From UKL13-3 sp943369665 (lineage in GTDB: Bacteria > Bacteroidota > Bacteroidia > UKL13-3), in NCBI GenBank assembly GCA_943369665.1, contig CALRNX020000015.1, forward strand, positions 11,638-75,637: a stretch of 64,000 nucleotides of DNA. Reading direction: 5' to 3'. The translations under genes were made by a program, and so were the position numbers. Within the stretch, counting starts at the first letter, position 1, and each line of letters opens with the position of its first letter. The notes below the pieces were generated by a model, which was not told where the DNA came from, did no database searches, and was given only the letters and a program-made list of their open reading frames with translations. Below are positions 46,993 to 56,670 of the stretch, piece after piece.

Positions 46993-47805
46993 TTAGTTAA
47001 TCATAATTTTTTGAGTAGCGTTCCCTTCGGTTGTTTTGATATTGAGTAAATAAACACCTTTGGCCAGTTGGCTAATATCAAATGATTTGTCAACCTGTCC
47101 TTTTGCTTCTTCACCGGCAAACAATTCAGTTGTGTGTTTACCATCAATGCTCATTAAGGTAATAGCAATTGGAGATGGATATTTAATATCAAATCTTACA
47201 TTCAATTGATCAGATGTTGGATTTGGATACACTTTAAACGATACATCGTTGCCTAGTTTATTTAAACCGGTAAGTGCCGGTGTCAATTGAACCGAGTGTG
47301 TAAAGATGGCATCACCGGTACTACCTCCATCACTATTCGTTTCATTAATAAACAATTGAAGTGTCACATTACCTGAAGCAGGGGCTGTCCACTTAGCCGA
47401 CCATTCTGCATGACCACCGGAAACTGCTGTTCCACTTGATGTATGTGTAAGGTATGTACCAAACTTTTGCACCTTGGTATCGCCCGAATTTTTTGCCAAT
47501 GATCCGGATGTTGCAGACAACGCAAAACCAACTTTTGCTGAAGTAGCATGTTTACCGAATGTAACAGTATACTGGGTATTGGCTACGTAACTTGTAACCG
47601 GGTTGCCTGAACCATCGGTTACCACCAACGAAACATCGGCACTGGTTTGGGCAGCACCACCATCGCTATGGCATCCGCCTTGTGCACAAGTGCTGGCGCC
47701 TGGAGCCCCGGTCGAGCTCGAGTATAGATTTCCATCGTTCATAAATAACATTCCCACCATTGAGAGGGAAGTAAGTGCAGCAAAAGAAAGTAGTATTTTT
47801 TTCAT
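46993..47805 (-). CDS. Secreted Reeler/choice-of-anchor-V-like protein with T9SS sorting domain
   Basis: 270 residues from ATG 47805. A signal peptide (KKILLSFAALTSLSMVGMLF) is followed by TGAPGASTCAQGGCHSDGGA, a Cys-rich segment like that of choice-of-anchor V domains, where a CxxCH motif is usual; here it is CxxxxCH. A beta-sandwich follows, with DVSLVVTDGSGNPVTSYVAN, YTVTFGKHATSAKVGFALSA and FINETNSDGG. The C-terminus (VYPNPTSDQLNV to NATQKIMIN) is a T9SS type A domain. Surface location is inferred, function unknown. It is downstream of the pseudouridine synthase on the same strand and has its own terminator. Confidence 0.83.
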   Translation of the reverse strand: MKKILLSFAALTSLSMVGMLFMNDGNLYSSSTGAPGASTCAQGGCHSDGGAAQTSADVSLVVTDGSGNPVTSYVANTQYTVTFGKHATSAKVGFALSATSGSLAKNSGDTKVQKFGTYLTHTSSGTAVSGGHAEWSAKWTAPASGNVTLQLFINETNSDGGSTGDAIFTHSVQLTPALTGLNKLGNDVSFKVYPNPTSDQLNVRFDIKYPSPIAITLMSIDGKHTTELFAGEEAKGQVDKSFDISQLAKGVYLLNIKTTEGNATQKIMIN

Positions 47806-47887
47806 CGTAATATTTTTAGGTGTTTGATAAAGCAAGATATGCAAAATATATATTTGGTTGCACCCGGCTGCTACATTAATTTTTACC

Positions 47888-48961
47888 TTAATCCGTTTCT
47901 TTACTGATCACATTTTGATTGTACCCTCTCCACTTTTCCAACACACCGGCAAAATCGGCAGGTAAAGGTGATTCAAAATACATCTCCTTTCCAGTTGTTG
48001 GATGCACGAATCCTAATGACCGTGCGTGTAATGCCTGGCGAGGCATAATGGTAAAACAATTATCAATAAACTGCTTGTATTTGGTAAAAGTTGTGCCTTT
48101 TAAGATTCTGTCGCCACCATATGTGCTATCCGAAAACAGCGAATGGCCGATATGCTTCATATGAACCCGGATCTGGTGTGTACGTCCGGTTTCCAATTTA
48201 CATTCAATTAGGGTCACATAATTTAATCGCTCCAATACTTTATAATGTGTTACACTCCATTTTCCTTTTTCCTTATCCTCCTCAGGAAACATGGTGAATA
48301 CTCTTCTGTCATATGAACTGCGGCCAATATAACCTGTTACCGTTCCTTCAGGTTCTTCGAAATCGCCCCAGGCCAATGCGATATACGAACGGTTGATGGT
48401 ATGGTGAAAAAACTGTTTGGCTAAATGAGTCATTGCCAACTCGTTTTTGGCAACAACCAATAATCCACTTGTATCTTTATCGATGCGGTGAACCAAACCG
48501 GGGCGAATATTTCCTTCTTTGGCAAATGAAGTATCTTTTAAATGCCAGGCCAGGGCATTGACCAATGTACCCGAAACATTATTATAACCCGGATGTACAA
48601 CCATTCCTGCCACTTTATTCACGATCAGCAAATCGTCATCTTCGTACACAATATCCAACGGAATTTCTTCGGGAACAATGGTATCGTTATCCTTTGGCGG
48701 ATGAGGCAATACAATTGAAATAACATCAAATGGTTTTACTTTATAACTCGATTTTACCGCTTTGTCGTTTACCAAAATACTGCCTGTATCTGCTGCATAT
48801 TGTATTTTGGTGCGGCTCGCATTTTGCATTTTGTGCATCAAATATTTATCAATGCGCAACAATGCCTGCCCTTTATCGCAAACGATCCGATGATGCTCAA
48901 ATAAATCCTGTTCGGCAGCCTCTTCTGTTTCTTCTATCTCTTCTTCGTTGTAAGTGTTCAT
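47888..48961 (-). CDS. rluD: RluD-family 23S rRNA pseudouridine synthase
   Basis: It converts specific uridines in large-subunit rRNA to pseudouridine. An acidic N-terminus (EEEIEETEEAAEQDLFEH) precedes an S4 RNA-binding domain (RIDKYLMHKMQNASRTKIQ) and the catalytic domain with the conserved Asp in GLVHRIDKDTSGLLV. VNKVAGMVVHPGYNN, ECKLETGRTHQIRVH and HARSLGFVHP are family motifs. Length (357 aa) is normal. The upstream cyclase gene ends 3 bases before its start, so they form an operon. RluD versus other Rlu paralogues is inferred from the S4 plus catalytic layout. Confidence 0.92.
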   Translation of the reverse strand: MNTYNEEEIEETEEAAEQDLFEHHRIVCDKGQALLRIDKYLMHKMQNASRTKIQYAADTGSILVNDKAVKSSYKVKPFDVISIVLPHPPKDNDTIVPEEIPLDIVYEDDDLLIVNKVAGMVVHPGYNNVSGTLVNALAWHLKDTSFAKEGNIRPGLVHRIDKDTSGLLVVAKNELAMTHLAKQFFHHTINRSYIALAWGDFEEPEGTVTGYIGRSSYDRRVFTMFPEEDKEKGKWSVTHYKVLERLNYVTLIECKLETGRTHQIRVHMKHIGHSLFSDSTYGGDRILKGTTFTKYKQFIDNCFTIMPRQALHARSLGFVHPTTGKEMYFESPLPADFAGVLEKWRGYNQNVISKETD

Positions 48962-48964
48962 TGT

Positions 48965-49696
48965 TTAATGTATAGCGTATAAAATGGGTTTGCTTGGGCT
49001 GGCATCAGTTTCCAATGATGCAATTTGAATATTGAGTAAATATACTCCATCCGCGATTGTATCGGGTACAAAGATCATTTCGGTAATGGTAGCATCCAAA
49101 CGTGGATTTGAAGGGTAATTCCAAAAAGCATGGTGAGCAGAAAGAGCTCCTCCATCTTCCTCAGGATCCACTGATGGCAGATCAATTAATAAATGTTTGA
49201 CGTTACGTTTTGCCAGTTCTTGACATAAAGCCGGCTCAAGATAAACCGGATCGTTTCCGGAATAATTGCGTGTGCATTTATCATCCGAATTCGGAGATGT
49301 TCTGATCACGATGCTTTCTGTATTTTTATGCAACAACGGCTCAACCAAATTCAGTGTTACCATATTGTTTTCGGGAACAATTGTTATAACCTGTGCTATC
49401 GAAAAAAACTGCTTTAACGTTTGGTTGATGGTAATTTTTTGGCGGCTGATATGACCAACACATTCGGTATGTGTTCCGTTTCCATGTGCATTGATCAATA
49501 AATTTTCACAGTTCACGCTTCCTCCTCTTGCCACCGAACCCACAAATCCACCCGCTTCAAAGGGTTTAAATTCAGGATTTTGAATACCAAAGGCATTCGG
49601 ATTTTGTGAACCTGAATGCATTGGGATCGAAATATCTAAAGGCCGGCTTAAATCTACCATTAGCTTTTTTTGTTGGTGCTCAATAATTGCAAGCAT
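48965..49696 (-). CDS. Cyclase-family (kynurenine-formamidase-like) metal hydrolase
   Basis: 243 residues from ATG 49696 (MLAIIEHQQKKLMVDLSRPL gives the usual N-terminus). The metal-binding HGNGTHTECVGH is a variant of the HxGTHxD signature of PF04199. KYN-type features are DLSRPLDISIPM, ARGGSVNCENLLIN, LIDLPSVDPEEDGGALSAH and AFW. Possible substrates are N-formylkynurenine or related amides; no other tryptophan-degradation gene is near. It is co-transcribed with rluD (3-base gap) and divergent from the histidine kinase. Confidence 0.83.
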   Translation of the reverse strand: MLAIIEHQQKKLMVDLSRPLDISIPMHSGSQNPNAFGIQNPEFKPFEAGGFVGSVARGGSVNCENLLINAHGNGTHTECVGHISRQKITINQTLKQFFSIAQVITIVPENNMVTLNLVEPLLHKNTESIVIRTSPNSDDKCTRNYSGNDPVYLEPALCQELAKRNVKHLLIDLPSVDPEEDGGALSAHHAFWNYPSNPRLDATITEMIFVPDTIADGVYLLNIQIASLETDASPSKPILYAIH

Positions 49697-49743
49697 ACTA
49701 GCGTTATTCAATAATTGTTGCAATATCTATATATTCGAGCAAT

Positions 49744-50895
49744 ATGCGGTTGTATGAACAAAAAATATGGTGGAAACGAACCCTGTTTATCATAGCGATA
49801 GGTATCGGTATTTTTTCACTTTGGTATACCCAACAATTGGTAGACAAACTTGCCAAACAGGAAGAGCAAAAGGTATTATTATGGGCTAATGCCACCAAGC
49901 AATTGGTGCAGGCCGAAGGCGACTTTACTTTTTTATTGGATATCATTAAAGATAACGAAACCATTCCTGTGATACTGGTTGATGATAAAGGTGAAATTAT
50001 TGCTCACCGTAATCTCGATTCTACCAAAGTAAATAAGCATGAATACCTCAAACAACAATTGGTATTAATGGTGGAACAACACGAACCAATTCCAATTTTA
50101 TACGATGAAACCAACAAACGTTTCAATTACTTGTATTACAAAAATTCGATTATCCTCAATCAACTTAAACAATACCCATACTACCAGCTTTCTGTAATCG
50201 GCATTTTCATCCTGGTTGCCTACCTGGCATTCAGTTCTTCGCGCAGAGCCGAACAAAATCAGGTATGGGTGGGCATGAGCAAAGAAACGGCACATCAATT
50301 GGGGACACCTATTTCATCACTAATGGGATGGATCAACCTGATTCGAGAAACCGATAAGGTGCACCAGGAAGAACTTTTGCTGGAACTCGAAAAAGATGTG
50401 AAGCGGCTAGAACTTATTACGGAGCGTTTCTCCAAAATCGGATCGGCTCCCAAACTTGAAACTGAAATTGTTGACAATGTATTGCAGGACAGCATCAACT
50501 ATTTGAAAGTGCGTACGTCTAACAGAGTTACATTTAACTTAGAGCGCAATGAAGATGAACTTACCGCTCAAATGAATGTTCCCTTGTTTGAATGGGTTAT
50601 CGAAAATATTTGCAAAAATGCAATTGATGCAATGAATGGCGAAGGAACGATAACCATGGTCACAAAAGCCTTTGGCGATTCTGTTACCATCGACATTACA
50701 GATACAGGAAAAGGGATCTCTCCAGCCAAATTGAAAACTGTATTCAAACCCGGATACACAACCAAAAAACGCGGTTGGGGTTTAGGATTATCACTAGCCA
50801 AACGTATTGTTGAAGATTACCACCGCGGAAAGATCTTTGTGAAAAATTCAGAGGTAAATAAAGGAACTACTTTCAGGATTATTTTGCAGGCTTAA
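49744..50895 (+). CDS. Sensor histidine kinase, orphan
   Basis: 383 residues. A transmembrane helix (TLFIIAIGIGIFSLWY), a sensor region of about 115 residues, a second helix (LSVIGIFILVAYLAF) and the kinase core follow in order. The phosphoacceptor box reads SKETAHQLGTPI with His184, a variant of the usual SHELRTPL that is common in Bacteroidetes. N-box WVIENICKNAIDAMNG, G1 DITDTGKGIS, F-box and G2 GWGLGLSLAKRI are intact, so the kinase should be active. No response regulator is adjacent. Signal unknown. Confidence 0.9.
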   Translation: MRLYEQKIWWKRTLFIIAIGIGIFSLWYTQQLVDKLAKQEEQKVLLWANATKQLVQAEGDFTFLLDIIKDNETIPVILVDDKGEIIAHRNLDSTKVNKHEYLKQQLVLMVEQHEPIPILYDETNKRFNYLYYKNSIILNQLKQYPYYQLSVIGIFILVAYLAFSSSRRAEQNQVWVGMSKETAHQLGTPISSLMGWINLIRETDKVHQEELLLELEKDVKRLELITERFSKIGSAPKLETEIVDNVLQDSINYLKVRTSNRVTFNLERNEDELTAQMNVPLFEWVIENICKNAIDAMNGEGTITMVTKAFGDSVTIDITDTGKGISPAKLKTVFKPGYTTKKRGWGLGLSLAKRIVEDYHRGKIFVKNSEVNKGTTFRIILQA

Positions 50896-50984
50896 TCTTC
50901 TCATAAAAGGTTGCCGCAAACTCATAAATTATACTAATCATTTTTAGAATCTACGAAAACCCAAAGCATATGAATGGATGGAAG

Positions 50985-51020
50985 GCATAAAAAAAGAGGA
51001 ACCCTGCCGGATTCCTCTTT
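50985..51020 (-). terminator. Terminator (minus strand) of the T9SS hydrolase-like gene
   Basis: A 9-bp stem (50993-51001 with 51012-51020) is followed on the minus strand by a run of T, 21 bases after the gene's stop. Confidence 0.82.
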
Positions 51021-51041
51021 TACTTTATTGTTAAATGCAGT

Positions 51042-52598
51042 TTAGTTTACGATAACTCTTTTCACAGCGCTTCTGCCATCTGCATATTTTACTGATAAAA
51101 AGTACACACCTTGTTTCAGTGATGATATATCTAATTTTACACTCATTGATTTAGCATCGCTGGTTAATACCTCGCGACCCATCATATCCACCATGCTCAC
51201 TGATTGCATTGCAACGGGGATCGAAATATTCAATTCCGATGTTGCCGGATTAGGATAAACAGATAATTGACTGGTCAACGAAGCTGTTTCTTTTACTCCG
51301 ACAAAGTTTACCAAATCAAATTGTACGGCAATACGTGGCGCAACAAAATTTACCACAGTATCAATATATGCCTTGCCTTTTGCGGCACTCATTAAAGGAT
51401 TCGTTAAGAAAGAAATAGAGTCAGCAGCTGCACCATTTGCCGGTACAGGTATTCCATAAAATGATCCTGATGTTTGTGCCTGTACTGTTGGTCTATCCCA
51501 CCATTCCCAAGGTGCACCATCAACAGAAACGGCAGTATTAAATGGATACAAGTTTTTAACACCTCCACTTAGTTCTAGAGCTTTTAACGAATAAGAATCA
51601 GTATACACTGCCGCATTAATTTTAGCATTTACACCCAATGCATTAGCCGCAGGAATGACATCACCGGCACCGGATGCATTGGGAATTACAGTTACCCCTG
51701 TTGTTGGCACAACAACATTACCCGTATTATAAGGAGCAAATACATCTGTTTTTACGTGCAATCCTACCACCGGTAAACTGCTTGCTTCAAGCCATGCCAA
51801 ATCACCCATAGCGCCCCCATAATTAAAGATCATATGAGCATTACCAGAAACAGCCGGGTCTCCTGAATAATTATAATAATATGGATACGAAGGAAGTGCC
51901 AATCCTCCTATTCCTTTCCAATCGCCTAAAGTATCTACGTTTACCATTGGAGATGCATCAGCTCCCCTCATAAATTTAATATTATCTTCGATTTCAGATC
52001 TTCTGTCTATTGATCCCAATGCAAGGGCAACATACCCACCTGTACCTTGTCCACCTACGATTATTTTAGATGTATCAATGCCATAAGTGTTTGCATTGAT
52101 TCTTAAAAAACGAATACAGTTTGTTACGTCCTGTGCAGCCCTGTAGGTAGCTTTTAATAATTGTTCGGTAGCAACTTCAGCTACTGTAGCTTGAGGATTC
52201 CAACCCAGGCGATAGTTCATTGCAACGGCTACATATCCTTTTTTAGCCAAACGAGTGCACATTTCAACAACAGCACTATCGTCTTTACTCCCGGTAGCTT
52301 GTCTATTTACAATTGCTGGCAAATAACTTCCTGTATGTGCAATAATTACAACCGGACGTTTAACGATTGTATCACCGGTTGGCGCATAAATATCACATTT
52401 TAACCTAGCTGTTATAATAGGCAACTGGCCTGGATAACCATACAAAATATTCACTGATCGGTTCGAGTCGTATTCGATATTAGCTGTTTTTGTAACATCG
52501 GAAAACACATCATTTACATAACGATTTTGTGCAAAAGAGGCAAACGATGCAATAGCAAAACTGCTAAGCAATGTTAACTTGAGTACTAGTTTTTTCAT
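51042..52598 (-). CDS. Secreted alpha/beta-hydrolase-like protein without nucleophile serine, T9SS domain
   Basis: 518 residues with a signal peptide (KLTLLSSFAIASFASFAQ). The body has the BD-FAE/HSL-like hydrolase layout: CDIYAPTGDTIVKRPVVIIA, GYVAVAMNYRLGWNP, AAQDVTNCIRFLRINANTYGI. The elbow that normally reads GGxSAGG is VGGQGTGGYVAL here: glycine replaces serine. It is therefore likely a non-enzymatic derivative, perhaps a carbohydrate- or ester-binding protein. A T9SS type A domain (VYPNPATSELNI to SAVKRVIVN) ends the protein. It lies 44 bases downstream of the TonB-dependent receptor, suggesting a joint operon. Confidence 0.85.
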   Translation of the reverse strand: MKKLVLKLTLLSSFAIASFASFAQNRYVNDVFSDVTKTANIEYDSNRSVNILYGYPGQLPIITARLKCDIYAPTGDTIVKRPVVIIAHTGSYLPAIVNRQATGSKDDSAVVEMCTRLAKKGYVAVAMNYRLGWNPQATVAEVATEQLLKATYRAAQDVTNCIRFLRINANTYGIDTSKIIVGGQGTGGYVALALGSIDRRSEIEDNIKFMRGADASPMVNVDTLGDWKGIGGLALPSYPYYYNYSGDPAVSGNAHMIFNYGGAMGDLAWLEASSLPVVGLHVKTDVFAPYNTGNVVVPTTGVTVIPNASGAGDVIPAANALGVNAKINAAVYTDSYSLKALELSGGVKNLYPFNTAVSVDGAPWEWWDRPTVQAQTSGSFYGIPVPANGAAADSISFLTNPLMSAAKGKAYIDTVVNFVAPRIAVQFDLVNFVGVKETASLTSQLSVYPNPATSELNISIPVAMQSVSMVDMMGREVLTSDAKSMSVKLDISSLKQGVYFLSVKYADGRSAVKRVIVN

Positions 52599-52642
52599 GA
52601 TTAGTTAAATTTAATGTGATACCAATATAACAACTTATTTTA

Positions 52643-55426
52643 TCATTTCCACTTATCAAGTTCGAATAACACAGAAATATAGGTAAGTCGACCAACCTGG
52701 GGACCGCCATACACTTGATACACTTTATTGTTTAAAACATTGCTGGCTCCTAATTTAAAGATGCAATGCCATGCGGGAACTTTCTTATTTACCTGTACAT
52801 CCACCATATCATAGGCCGCCACATAACCTGTAAACTGAGGAGAACCCTCGTACTCAAAACCTGTTTGGTATTTATAATTAACACTATACCCCCAATGTCT
52901 TAATGTAAACCGCCCAAATTTCATATCGATATCGCGCCCGTTAATGCCAATATTATACTTATGTTCAGGAGTGTTGTATGCAGGAATAACAGGATCCGTA
53001 GACCCTCCTCTGTCAATTTTATTCCATGAATAATTTGCAGCAAATCCTAAATATTTTTTCATAAAATAATTGATCCCTACCGTAAATCCTTGTGTAGTTA
53101 CGATATCCTTAGAGTTGGTCGTTACCCTGTACACAGTATAATCATCTAAATAAAGACTGGTCCATTTCACCTGAGCACCTATTTTGTAGCCCAGAAAATC
53201 CTGGTATCTGCTATAATAATAACTTAAATCAAAATATACTTTATCATTTAAGATGCTTGCCCTATAGCCAAATTCAACGGTTTGTACGCGCTCCGGTTTT
53301 ACTTTGTCTACATTAAAATATTGTAATTTATCTTTCCCATTATTTAATGCGTCAATCAATGAAGCAGTAGTTACCAAACTATCAAATCCATTGAGATTGC
53401 CAATAAGTGTAGCACGACCTACATTTAGGTAATAATATTGATCGGTAAGAGTAGGATTGCGAATAGCAGATGATAGAGATACGCGAAATACATTTTTGCC
53501 TACAGCATAAACGGCTGTGGCTGCGGGCGACCATAAAAGGTCGAAATTAGCATTTTTATCAACCCTGGTGGTGGCACTTACTTTTAAATGTTCTCCTATT
53601 TTTCGTTCAGCCCCCATATATGTTCCAAATTCATGGTTACGGATCTGAGTAGCACTATCCAAAAAAATTGTTCCTTCTGAATGGGGAAGATATAAACGGT
53701 AGTTTCCTCCCACGGTAAAATCAAGTGTTATCAATTTAAATTTATACTCTGCTGCTATATGATACAAGGCTGATTTATCGATAAACTTCGCACCACCTTT
53801 TTGATTACTCGTATTTCTAATGGCATTAAATGCAGAATCATACCTTTCTGTTCTAGGTTCAAATCGAGCGACTCCTTTTTGGATATTCACACTTCTTTGG
53901 TTTGCCGAATCCCTTATCATAGTATGCCATAAAACCAATGAATCATAATAATGAGTATACATATACTGATTGGCATAATCTTCATATCGCATGCCGGGAG
54001 GTGTTGAAGAGGGTGGAAATTCTTTCTGCCTTATTTTGTTCATCCGGTTAAAAATATACTTGTTCCAAAACTCTGCATAATCCTTTGCATAATCCGCGTC
54101 TGTTTTAGCATATTCTTGCAACTTAATACCTGCAGCATATGCATCGTAACTGCTTCCTGCATTTTCGTTGGTAGCATAGGCACGTATAAAATATCTGCCT
54201 TCTTTGCGCAACTCTATCCTATTCTGAAAAAATTGAATATCCCTTAAGCTAAAACGATTATCGCCTTGATATACGGTTGTTCCCGTACCATAACTTGTAC
54301 TATAAATAAGTTCATTATCCTTATTTATTTTATAATGAACTGCTGCACTCAATTTTGTATTGTTAGAATTATAGTCCACCAAATCTTTTTCAACATATCC
54401 ATTTCGCGCAATGGTTCCATAACCAATATAAACCAAGCCCGTTTGTTTAAATGCAGGACTTGTATTTTCATCACCATATCGGTTAACAGCATCATAACCT
54501 CCCGGATTGCGTTCGTCAAATGGAGATTGACTGGTAGCAGCCAAATTGGTAGCTTCCCAATCATATGCCTGCATATGAAAAAAGTTGAGCTTGTAAGCAA
54601 CCTTGTCTTCCCCTTTTTTATTTTTAAATACTTGGGCAAATCGCGCAGAGCCTTCAAACAAATTACGTTCGCCTACTTTCACACTGGCACTTAAACCCGG
54701 GAATTGAAATGGACTTTTGGTTTGCATATTGATCACGCCATTAAAAGCATTCGGGCCATAATAGGCTCCGCTCGCGCCCACTATCAAATCCACTTTTTGA
54801 ATATCAAGTTCACTTGCACCCAAAAAATTACCCAAGGAAAAATTCAAGCCGGGGCTTTGGTTATCTACCCCATCAATTAACTGCAAGCTTCTCACGGGTG
54901 AGGTGCTGTTAAACCCTCTTGTATTAATGATCTTAAACCCGATACTTGCCGAAGTAAGATCCACTCCTTTTAAATGAGCGAGGCCTTCATAAAAATTGGC
55001 AGCAGGTGTTTCTTTAATGGCGATGGCATCCATTGTTTCAACCGTAAGTGGTGCCTGCTTTTGTTTTTCGGTAATGCGCGTATCACGGATTTCTACATCT
55101 TTCAACTGCTGCACATTTTCGGAGATGCGAATATCCAATGGCTTCTCTGCACTGCTCACCACAACCTCCAATGGACTGTAGCCTGCATAGCTTGCTACTA
55201 AGGTAACAGGTAAAGGCAGTGTTATCTTAAGTGTGAATTCTCCATCAAAATCAGTAGCCGTCCCCATACCCGTGCCTTTTACAGATACGGTAGCTCCAAT
55301 AAGTTTTTCATTTGTTTTCTTATCCCGTACGACTCCTTTTAATATTACAGGAGTTTGCGCAATAATGCTGAAAGGAATAAAAAAGGTGATGAGTAATAGT
55401 ATACGTTGAATCAAAATATTAGCCAT
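52643..55426 (-). CDS. TonB-dependent outer-membrane receptor with N-terminal carboxypeptidase-regulatory-like domain
   Basis: 927 residues from ATG 55426. Signal peptide (ILIQRILLLITFFIPFSIIAQ), then a CarboxypepD_reg-like domain (VILKGVVRDKKTNEKLIGAT, GTATDFDGEFTLKI), then a plug (DVEIRDTRITEKQKQAPLTV, GVDLTSASIGFKIINTRGFN, RSLQLIDGVDNQSPGLNF, SGAYYGPNAFNGVINM) and a beta-barrel ending in TYISVLFELDKWK. It imports an unknown ligand using TonB energy. No SusD partner is present, so it is not a classical SusCD polysaccharide locus. The downstream T9SS hydrolase-like protein may bind or release the ligand. Confidence 0.92.
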   Translation of the reverse strand: MANILIQRILLLITFFIPFSIIAQTPVILKGVVRDKKTNEKLIGATVSVKGTGMGTATDFDGEFTLKITLPLPVTLVASYAGYSPLEVVVSSAEKPLDIRISENVQQLKDVEIRDTRITEKQKQAPLTVETMDAIAIKETPAANFYEGLAHLKGVDLTSASIGFKIINTRGFNSTSPVRSLQLIDGVDNQSPGLNFSLGNFLGASELDIQKVDLIVGASGAYYGPNAFNGVINMQTKSPFQFPGLSASVKVGERNLFEGSARFAQVFKNKKGEDKVAYKLNFFHMQAYDWEATNLAATSQSPFDERNPGGYDAVNRYGDENTSPAFKQTGLVYIGYGTIARNGYVEKDLVDYNSNNTKLSAAVHYKINKDNELIYSTSYGTGTTVYQGDNRFSLRDIQFFQNRIELRKEGRYFIRAYATNENAGSSYDAYAAGIKLQEYAKTDADYAKDYAEFWNKYIFNRMNKIRQKEFPPSSTPPGMRYEDYANQYMYTHYYDSLVLWHTMIRDSANQRSVNIQKGVARFEPRTERYDSAFNAIRNTSNQKGGAKFIDKSALYHIAAEYKFKLITLDFTVGGNYRLYLPHSEGTIFLDSATQIRNHEFGTYMGAERKIGEHLKVSATTRVDKNANFDLLWSPAATAVYAVGKNVFRVSLSSAIRNPTLTDQYYYLNVGRATLIGNLNGFDSLVTTASLIDALNNGKDKLQYFNVDKVKPERVQTVEFGYRASILNDKVYFDLSYYYSRYQDFLGYKIGAQVKWTSLYLDDYTVYRVTTNSKDIVTTQGFTVGINYFMKKYLGFAANYSWNKIDRGGSTDPVIPAYNTPEHKYNIGINGRDIDMKFGRFTLRHWGYSVNYKYQTGFEYEGSPQFTGYVAAYDMVDVQVNKKVPAWHCIFKLGASNVLNNKVYQVYGGPQVGRLTYISVLFELDKWK

Positions 55427-55576
55427 TAACAAAAGTGAAGTAACATTTTTTTATCTAAAAACACAATAGTTGATGAATAATAAAATACCAGCAATGAATG
55501 ATGGAGTATTTCATCATCAGATAAATGAATAGACAAAGTGAACCACCTCAAACATACTGGATTTGGGATACCATCT

Positions 55577-55617
55577 ACAAGAAAAAGCCACGCAATTGAA
55601 CAAACAATGCGTGGCTT
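55577..55617 (-). terminator. Terminator (minus strand) of the cupin operon
   Basis: A 10-bp stem (55585-55594 with 55608-55617) is followed on the minus strand by TTTTTCTTG, about 75 bases after the cupin stop. The fragment between has no supported gene. Confidence 0.8.
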
Positions 55618-55691
55618 ACAATATCGCGGTTAAATATTAGTGATTACCTCAGAAGCACAACCACAATCGGCTTAATTATGTAAAAGATCTC

Positions 55692-56261
55692 TTATCGCGA
55701 AAGGTATTTTGCATAATCATTACCATACAATAGATCGAATAATTTTTCTTTCCATGCCGGTAAAATACAAAACTTGGTTTTTAACTTAAGGAGTTGGTTG
55801 AGGGCAAGATATTGAAGTTTGGTAGGTAACCCATGCCTGTTTTTGATAAAAACCTCTTTGGTAACCAAAGAATAATACAACTCGTAAAAATCCACCATCT
55901 CTTTGCATAGCTTCTCTGAATAAACAACCAATGGCATACCAATAGTAGATGCGTTGTATGGATTAACATGTTTAACCCCTTTAGGAAAGGTAATAACATC
56001 ACCCTCCTTAGCTTTATACCTAACATCATTTATTTCATAATAGGCGACTCCTGATTTAACTATAAAAGATTCTTCGCATTCCGCGTGAATATGAGAGGCC
56101 ATATAACCGCTTCCAAGCCAAAACATTTGGTGCACGAGCGACTTTTCTTCTTTATCAATCTCTATCCACTCACCGCCCATGCTATTGTATAACACGGTTA
56201 CTGATTCTTTTGCGGAATGTTCTACTTTTAATCTATTTGATACTGACTTTTTCATATTCAT
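55692..56261 (-). CDS. Cupin-domain protein
   Basis: 189 residues; ATG 56261 and 56255 are both possible. The cupin core has the metal-binding pattern WLGSGYMASHIHAECEESFI (His, His, Glu) and the second motif GDVITFPKGVKHVNPYN. The C-terminal third is helical and lysine-rich (KLQYLALNQLLKLKTKF), without a known family. It overlaps the upstream unrecognised gene by 23-29 bases. Function could be small-molecule binding, isomerisation or regulation; no partner gene identifies the ligand. Confidence 0.78.
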   Translation of the reverse strand: MNMKKSVSNRLKVEHSAKESVTVLYNSMGGEWIEIDKEEKSLVHQMFWLGSGYMASHIHAECEESFIVKSGVAYYEINDVRYKAKEGDVITFPKGVKHVNPYNASTIGMPLVVYSEKLCKEMVDFYELYYSLVTKEVFIKNRHGLPTKLQYLALNQLLKLKTKFCILPAWKEKLFDLLYGNDYAKYLSR

Positions 56262-56655
56262 CGTTCATTTTTAATTTTTTTGGGGTTGACGTTTTAGGGG
56301 TTGGAGTTTTGGGAGCCAAAATCGATGGGGTAGAAAATATCAGATTGTTTTTCATGACCAGTTTGATTCGATACGAAGGCCTGTTACCATCAAACTCGCA
56401 CGCATCATTAAAAGAGCTATTCAATGTAACAGACAATTGCATTGGATTTTTTACCGAACGCATATCTACAGCATAATAATAATTCTGATCGATCGATCGC
56501 TCAACAAACAAAGACTTGATCAATCCACTGCTACTTCCCTTTATACGCCATAATACATTTACTGCTTTTGTCAATTCTCTTTTGACACTTACGGTTATCG
56601 AAATATCGAATGGGGGATTCTCTCCAACTAAAATAAATTTTGAAAGATTCGACAT
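56233..56655 (-). CDS. Protein of unknown function (overlaps the cupin gene)
   Basis: 140 residues, no signal peptide. A beta-rich core (FDISITVSVKRELTKAVNVL, YYAVDMRSVKNPMQLSVTLN, PSYRIKLVMKNNLIF) is followed by a proline/threonine/lysine-rich tail (APKTPTPKTSTPKK), which resembles a linker. I do not recognise the family. Its end overlaps the start of the cupin gene by 23-29 bases, which implies translational coupling. Gap to the upstream lipoprotein-like gene is 15 bases. Confidence 0.6.
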   Translation of the reverse strand: MSNLSKFILVGENPPFDISITVSVKRELTKAVNVLWRIKGSSSGLIKSLFVERSIDQNYYYAVDMRSVKNPMQLSVTLNSSFNDACEFDGNRPSYRIKLVMKNNLIFSTPSILAPKTPTPKTSTPKKLKMNDEYEKVSIK

Positions 56656-56670
56656 TATTGGTTTTTATGA

